The notes under the pieces were generated by a model. The model saw nothing but the letters and a program-made list of their open reading frames with translations, did not search any database and had not been told where the DNA came from. Both the position numbers and the translations under genes were made by a program. DNA of 36,356 nt from Lysobacterales bacterium (GTDB lineage Bacteria; Pseudomonadota; Gammaproteobacteria; Xanthomonadales; SZUA-5). The DNA lies in contig JALHRS010000055.1 of assembly GCA_022841325.1 (NCBI GenBank), forward strand, positions 1 through 36,356, read 5' to 3'. Shown in pieces: positions 33,001 to 36,356 of the stretch (position 1 is the first letter of the stretch; each line of letters opens with the position of its first letter).

Positions 33001-33417
33001 TACCGCTGCGCGCTGCTGTATCGCGACCGCAAGACCGGCGCGGTGCTGCAAGCGCTGACCGAGTTCGATGCCGATCCTGTGCAGTTGCAAGGCGGATTGG
33101 CCTTGTTGCTCGACACCTTTGGCGCCGCCGGCGACCACAGCGGGCAGTACTTCGCCCGCACCAGCTACGAATATGCGCAGGCCCTGCGCAAGTATCCGGA
33201 TGAGCCGGAACTGGCCCTGGCCAAGGCCCGCGAGGTTTGGCTCGGCGGCTTTGCCAGCACCGGCGAATCCGGCTACACGCCGGGCTACAACGCCTTGCTC
33301 GGCGGCAGCGCCGGATTCCTGGATGCCGGCACCGAGGACCAACGCCGATTCGCCGATCTGGCGCTACGCCTGCATCGCCTGCTCGATCCGCCCGCGGCCA
33401 CCGGGGAGCTGGCATGA
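30058..33417 (+). CDS. recC: Exodeoxyribonuclease V gamma subunit (RecC)
   Basis: A 1119-residue RecC, close to the E. coli length (1122). It opens with the family sequence FRSSRIERLAEILAVKLQ, followed by VGHLGMKRWLTQRLAEQQ and an SF1-helicase-like fold in which the Walker motifs are lost, as expected for RecC. Conserved later blocks include FCGMVPQRAIPFRVVALLGLNDGEYPR (about 640-665) and ARDALHLSYLAEG. RecC holds the RecBCD complex together and reads the Chi site during double-strand-break repair and degradation of foreign linear DNA. The ATG at 30058 has no clear ribosome-binding site. The end shares an ATGA overlap with recB. The order recC-recB is usual in Lysobacterales; recD would be expected beyond the window. 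Confidence 0.95.
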   Translation: MLQVFRSSRIERLAEILAVKLQRFRPRSVLSPQTLIVGHLGMKRWLTQRLAEQQLPGLPRIAANLQMLLPSEWLDQLAQRVLGTEAIAIAPYRRPALRWRIYQLLPELDCAEVARYLEGEDAPRRRFQLADRLAGLYGQYLVYRRDWLLDWEHRQRSPVGDHWQGLLWRQLVAGIGLSHRGQRMGELGEQLRNLPSDPEEPALHVFGVSHLPPDALMALQQMGQRQIVHLYFPDPCRELWEDLRSRAEVYRSELEGGAFLDIGHPLLAALGRMGQHFTLLLNALDSAQDDRDLADLDLQSPLSKQATLLHRLQHSVRCLRPEWVAADLDLGSALADASLRVHQCHTRLRELEVLKDALLDRLAAQPDLNPREIVVMAPNMAQYAPLLPVVFGEPGRADSALPWYLADVALARSHPLLQAFRELLDLPAQRISRSQVLALLALPAVARRLGLDQSRHQALARWLQRTQVAWGLDGAMKADFGAAPVDQNSFAFGIDRMAAGLLVGHEDPDWLLQDLILPADPVHGPDAAGLGALSALIEILQDWRNHSHQLLPATRWIELLQGWMLGLFEGDPDDADEAEALRALDKLVAGIARECAQANLDPEIDWPVLRDLLKTGLDGIPERQAFLAGGISFCGMVPQRAIPFRVVALLGLNDGEYPRPRTDTGLDLMQQHPRLGDRDNRMDDRYLFLEALMSARDALHLSYLAEGPQDGKARNPALPLAELLGFLDQEHAAELRDGDGHRPWCVRHPLQPFDACYFGANGDPRLFSYSSEYAAVRRDDDAGEWRFSHGSGALPAIDTDAQIELNSICRYYARPSEWLCRHALGLSREALEQDASEDQEALTPALARFDRSGIELLWHALQQGWSEIPTQPPRHLLHSGQLAAGAVGGKAFEEIRASAQALLAAARRLPPFSTATPEAQTRAIDLAIGERRLVGAIGPLHAHGSDRWLLQVHSGGQVHFGQLLPLYLQWAALSLSDPHTRYRCALLYRDRKTGAVLQALTEFDADPVQLQGGLALLLDTFGAAGDHSGQYFARTSYEYAQALRKYPDEPELALAKAREVWLGGFASTGESGYTPGYNALLGGSAGFLDAGTEDQRRFADLALRLHRLLDPPAATGELA

Positions 33418-36356
33418 GCGCGCCCCGCGAACTCGACTGGCGCGCGCTCGATCTGACCGGCACCACGCTGATCGAGGCCAGCGCCGGTACCGGCAAGACC
33501 TACAACATCGCCCTGCTCTATCTGCGCCTGCTGCTGGAGCGCGAACTGGGCGTGCGCCAGATTCTGGTGACCACCTTCACCGATGCCGCAGCGCAGGAAC
33601 TCAAGGCTCGTATTCGCGCCCGGCTGGTGGATGCCGAGCGGGCTCTGGGCGGCGCTGAAGCCGATGCCGAACTCGGTGGCTGGCTGTCCGGACTGGCGAC
33701 GGCGCAGCCCGAGGCCAGGCTGCAGGCGCGGCTGCGACTGGCGCTGTCGGAAATCGACCTGGCACCAATCTCGACCATCCACAGCTTCTGCCGACGGGTG
33801 CTCACCGACTTCCCCTTCGACACCGGGGTGCCCTTCAACCTTGGTGAACTGGTCGATGAGGCTGCGCTGCTGCGCGAATGTGTGGAGGATTTCTGGCGCG
33901 GCCGATTCCTGGTCGAGCAGCCCGATCCCTGGGAGATGGCGATGGTGCTGGCCGCCGGGCCGGGCAGCCTGATGGCGCGGGTACGACCGCTGCTCGATGC
34001 CGAGCCGGATGCGATCCTGAGCGCTGATACCCAGGCCTTGCGCCACTGGTGGCGGGAGTTCTGCGCCCAGGATCACTGCGCGCTGCGGGCCACCATCGAC
34101 GACGCCGACGCCTTCAAGAACGCCGATCGCTCGCGCCTGCGGCGCTTGCTGCGCAGCCTGCTCGCAGCCGCCGAGCAGGCCGATCCGGCAGCTGTAGACT
34201 GGGCCGGCCTGCATGAGGTCCTGTCAGCCGAAAAGCTCTGGGGGCAGTGGAAGAACAGCGCCACCGTGCCTTTCGAGCAACGCCCGGAGCTACAGGCGCT
34301 GGCGCAGGCTCAACCGTTGTTCGAGCGGGTCGAACAAGGCGTCCATCAGGCGACCGCTCTGGCCTGCGCCCGCTTTGTTCTGGAACAGATCAGTCGCCGG
34401 CTGCAGGTCCGCGGCCAGATCACCTATACGACCCTGATCGAGGAAGTGCACCGGCGCCTGCACGGGGCCCGCGGCGAGGCCCTGGCGGAGCGCCTGGCCG
34501 AGGCCTGGCCGGCGGCGCTGATCGACGAGTTCCAGGACACCGACGCCCGCCAGTGGCAGATCTTCCAGGCACTGGCCAAGGCCCCGGCGGCGCAGTCGCT
34601 GATCCTGATTGGCGATCCCAAACAATCGATCTATGCCTTTCGCGGCGGCGACATCCACGCCTATCTGTCAGCACGCGAGGCGCTGCCGACGGATCGCGTG
34701 TATTCGATCCGCCACAACTTCCGTTCGCATCCGGCCCTGCTGCGGGCGCTCAACGATCTCTACCGGCTGGCCGGGGACCAGGCCTTCGGCGGCAGCCAGA
34801 TCAGCTATGTGCCGGTGCTGCCGGGCGAGCCGGGGCGCTGGCATGACCCTGACCACAGCACCGCGCTGCACCTGCGACTGGTGACGCCGCCCGGCAAGAA
34901 CAAGGCCGATCGCGATGAGGCGATTCTGGACGCCTGCGCCGATGACATCGCCCGTCTGCTCAACCGCGCCGAGCTGCAGATCGATGGCCGGGCGCTCGAG
35001 CCCGGTGATGTCGCAGTGCTGCTCAGCACCAACCGGCAGATCGGCGAGCTGCGTGCACGCCTGATTGCACGCCGGGTGCCGGTGGTCGGCAGCGGCAAGA
35101 CCAGCGTGCTCGACACGCACTGGGCCGACGATCTGCAGCTGCTGCTGCATGCGCTGCTGCAGGTCAACGATGACTACGCCGTACGCGCGGCGCTCGCAAC
35201 GCGCCTGCTGGGCTTCGATGCCGGCCAGCTCGCAGCGATGGCGCAAACGCCCTCGCTGTGGGAAGCGCAGCTGGCACGCTTCGCCGACTGGCGTCAGCTC
35301 TGGGATCGCCGCGGCATTCTGGCGGTCATCGAAGCCATCGTGCTGCAGCAGGCGCCGCGGCTGCTGGCCGCCGCCGATGGCGAGCGCGCCCTGACCGATC
35401 TGCGCCATCTGGGCGAAGTCCTGCAAGCCGCCGCGGCCGAGTGCTACGGGCCGGAGCAGCTTTACGCCTGGCTGACCGAAGCCCGCAGCGAGGGCCTGGC
35501 TGAGGAAGACGCCAGCCGCGAACTGCAGCTGCGCATCGAGAGCGAGGCCAGACGGGTGCAACTGCTGACCTTGCATGCCAGCAAGGGTCTGGAATTTCCG
35601 GTGGTTTTCGTGCCGATGGCCTGGCGTCATCGCAAGTTTCCGAGCGTCGACTGGGCGCTGTTCCACGACGCCGGGCATCGGCGCCGACTGGATCTGGGCA
35701 GCGCCAACTTCGCCGCCCACCAGCTCATCGAAGCCGAAGAAGACATGCAGGAGAGCCTGCGGCGTCTGTATGTGGCACTGACCCGGGCCCGTTACCGTTG
35801 CCAGATCTACGCCTGCGCCGATCTGGCCGCGGACCCGGAACCGGCGCGCCCGGGCAAGGGCGAGCTCGACCTGCTGCTGGGAGCGGCGCTGGCCGGCGCC
35901 AGCCGTTCCCGGGACCAGGAACCCTGGCAGGCACTGGCGCTGGAAGTCCCGGCGCTGCACCTGGAATGGGGCGCGGACACCGCGGCCGCCTACGCCCGGG
36001 CGCCGGCGCCAGACCAGGTGCGTCAGGCCCGGACACCCAGCCGGGTGCCGCGACCCCGCTTTGGCCTGCACAGCTTTTCCTCGCTGACCCAGTACAGTGC
36101 CAGCAGCGTCAGCGACAGCAGCCGTGGTGCCGAAGACGAGAACGCGCTGCCGGGCGAGCCTGCATCCGCGCTCGAGGTCGGCAAGGCCCATCCGCAACTG
36201 CAGGCGCTGTCGGCGCTCAAGGGCCCACGCTTCGGCGATGCCATGCATCAGTTGCTGGAAGAGGATGCCGGCGAACTGCGCTTCGCCGAGCAGCTCGAGC
36301 GCATCGCCGCCGCATTGCAGGCCCAGGGCTTGCGGCTGGACCCGGAGCAGGCACCC
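33414..36356 (+). CDS. recB: Exodeoxyribonuclease V beta subunit (RecB), 3' end cut by window
   Basis: Open for 981 codons to the last base of the window, against about 1180 for E. coli RecB, so some 200 codons are missing. Walker A is EASAGTGKT (21-29); ILVTTFTDAAAQELKARI and ISTIHSFCRRVL are helicase motifs Ia and Ic; LIDEFQDTD is Walker B; ILIGDPKQSIYAFRGGD is motif III; LLTLHASKGLEFPVVFVP and LYVALTRARYR are motifs V and VI. The C-terminal nuclease domain begins near RFGDAMHQLLEE with His945, its first metal ligand; the remaining catalytic residues lie beyond the window. The start overlaps recC by ATGA. The protein is the 3'-5' helicase and the nuclease of RecBCD. Confidence 0.96.
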   Translation, partial: MSAPRELDWRALDLTGTTLIEASAGTGKTYNIALLYLRLLLERELGVRQILVTTFTDAAAQELKARIRARLVDAERALGGAEADAELGGWLSGLATAQPEARLQARLRLALSEIDLAPISTIHSFCRRVLTDFPFDTGVPFNLGELVDEAALLRECVEDFWRGRFLVEQPDPWEMAMVLAAGPGSLMARVRPLLDAEPDAILSADTQALRHWWREFCAQDHCALRATIDDADAFKNADRSRLRRLLRSLLAAAEQADPAAVDWAGLHEVLSAEKLWGQWKNSATVPFEQRPELQALAQAQPLFERVEQGVHQATALACARFVLEQISRRLQVRGQITYTTLIEEVHRRLHGARGEALAERLAEAWPAALIDEFQDTDARQWQIFQALAKAPAAQSLILIGDPKQSIYAFRGGDIHAYLSAREALPTDRVYSIRHNFRSHPALLRALNDLYRLAGDQAFGGSQISYVPVLPGEPGRWHDPDHSTALHLRLVTPPGKNKADRDEAILDACADDIARLLNRAELQIDGRALEPGDVAVLLSTNRQIGELRARLIARRVPVVGSGKTSVLDTHWADDLQLLLHALLQVNDDYAVRAALATRLLGFDAGQLAAMAQTPSLWEAQLARFADWRQLWDRRGILAVIEAIVLQQAPRLLAAADGERALTDLRHLGEVLQAAAAECYGPEQLYAWLTEARSEGLAEEDASRELQLRIESEARRVQLLTLHASKGLEFPVVFVPMAWRHRKFPSVDWALFHDAGHRRRLDLGSANFAAHQLIEAEEDMQESLRRLYVALTRARYRCQIYACADLAADPEPARPGKGELDLLLGAALAGASRSRDQEPWQALALEVPALHLEWGADTAAAYARAPAPDQVRQARTPSRVPRPRFGLHSFSSLTQYSASSVSDSSRGAEDENALPGEPASALEVGKAHPQLQALSALKGPRFGDAMHQLLEEDAGELRFAEQLERIAAALQAQGLRLDPEQAP

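Noticed and set aside
31381..33342. 653-residue open frame on the minus strand
   Set aside because: Antisense to recC, which is fully supported. GC-rich third positions suppress stop codons on the other strand.
34668..36248. 526-residue open frame on the minus strand
   Set aside because: Antisense to recB, whose helicase motifs run through the same stretch.

Overview
The window reads as chromosomal DNA of a high-GC gammaproteobacterium, most likely from the Lysobacterales (Xanthomonadales). The evidence is the GC-rich coding style, the recC-recB order, the sbcDC pair, and palindromic intergenic repeats headed by GTAG or GTGG, which resemble the SMAG/REP elements of Stenotrophomonas. The genus cannot be fixed from sequence reading alone. 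No tRNA, rRNA, CRISPR array, transposase or phage gene was seen.

Layout. 1-600: gene-free, repeat-rich. 598-1477: a two-gene organoarsenical module (arsR-like repressor and arsI-like C-As lyase), with the same operator-like palindrome in front of each gene. 1633-2554: an ECF sigma factor overlapping a small two-helix membrane protein. 2616-7125 (minus strand): a compact four-gene unit read in the order DUF2235 alpha/beta hydrolase, caspase-like protease, unknown two-domain protein, ComEC-like metallo-beta-lactamase-fold protein. This is the best candidate for an undescribed system. 7350-12892: an outer-membrane porin of the alginate-export type and a large secreted reprolysin-like metalloprotease. 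13122-17427 (minus): an overlapping three-gene unit of a membrane Ser/Thr kinase with an extracytoplasmic sensor, an exported Ig-like protein and a LysM-FecR protein. 17588-18502: glutaminase. 18759-23713: sbcD-sbcC. 23839-27624: cupin, DegT-type aminotransferase and a fused double glycosyltransferase, which look like glycan-modification genes. 27954-29513 (minus): a GT39/ArnT-like membrane glycosyltransferase. 30058-36356: recC and the first 981 codons of recB, which runs off the window.

How the genes may work together. The hydrolase-caspase-adaptor-MBL unit combines a Ser-Asp-His hydrolase with Tle1-like motifs, an intact caspase His-Cys dyad and an intact MBL metal site. The last ~75 residues of the caspase resemble the first ~75 residues of its downstream neighbour, which suggests a shared assembly module. 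The genes are coupled by overlaps of 4 and 7 nt and one 27-nt gap. A conflict, defence or programmed-death role is inferred, not shown. The kinase unit could couple an envelope signal to peptidoglycan-associated proteins.

The gene-poor gaps hold several families of hairpin repeats: inverted doublets of GTRG-headed palindromes, two 97-nt copies of one inverted-repeat element in opposite orientation, and a tandem pair of 113-nt units. One of the 113-nt units supplies the stop codon of the GT39 gene.
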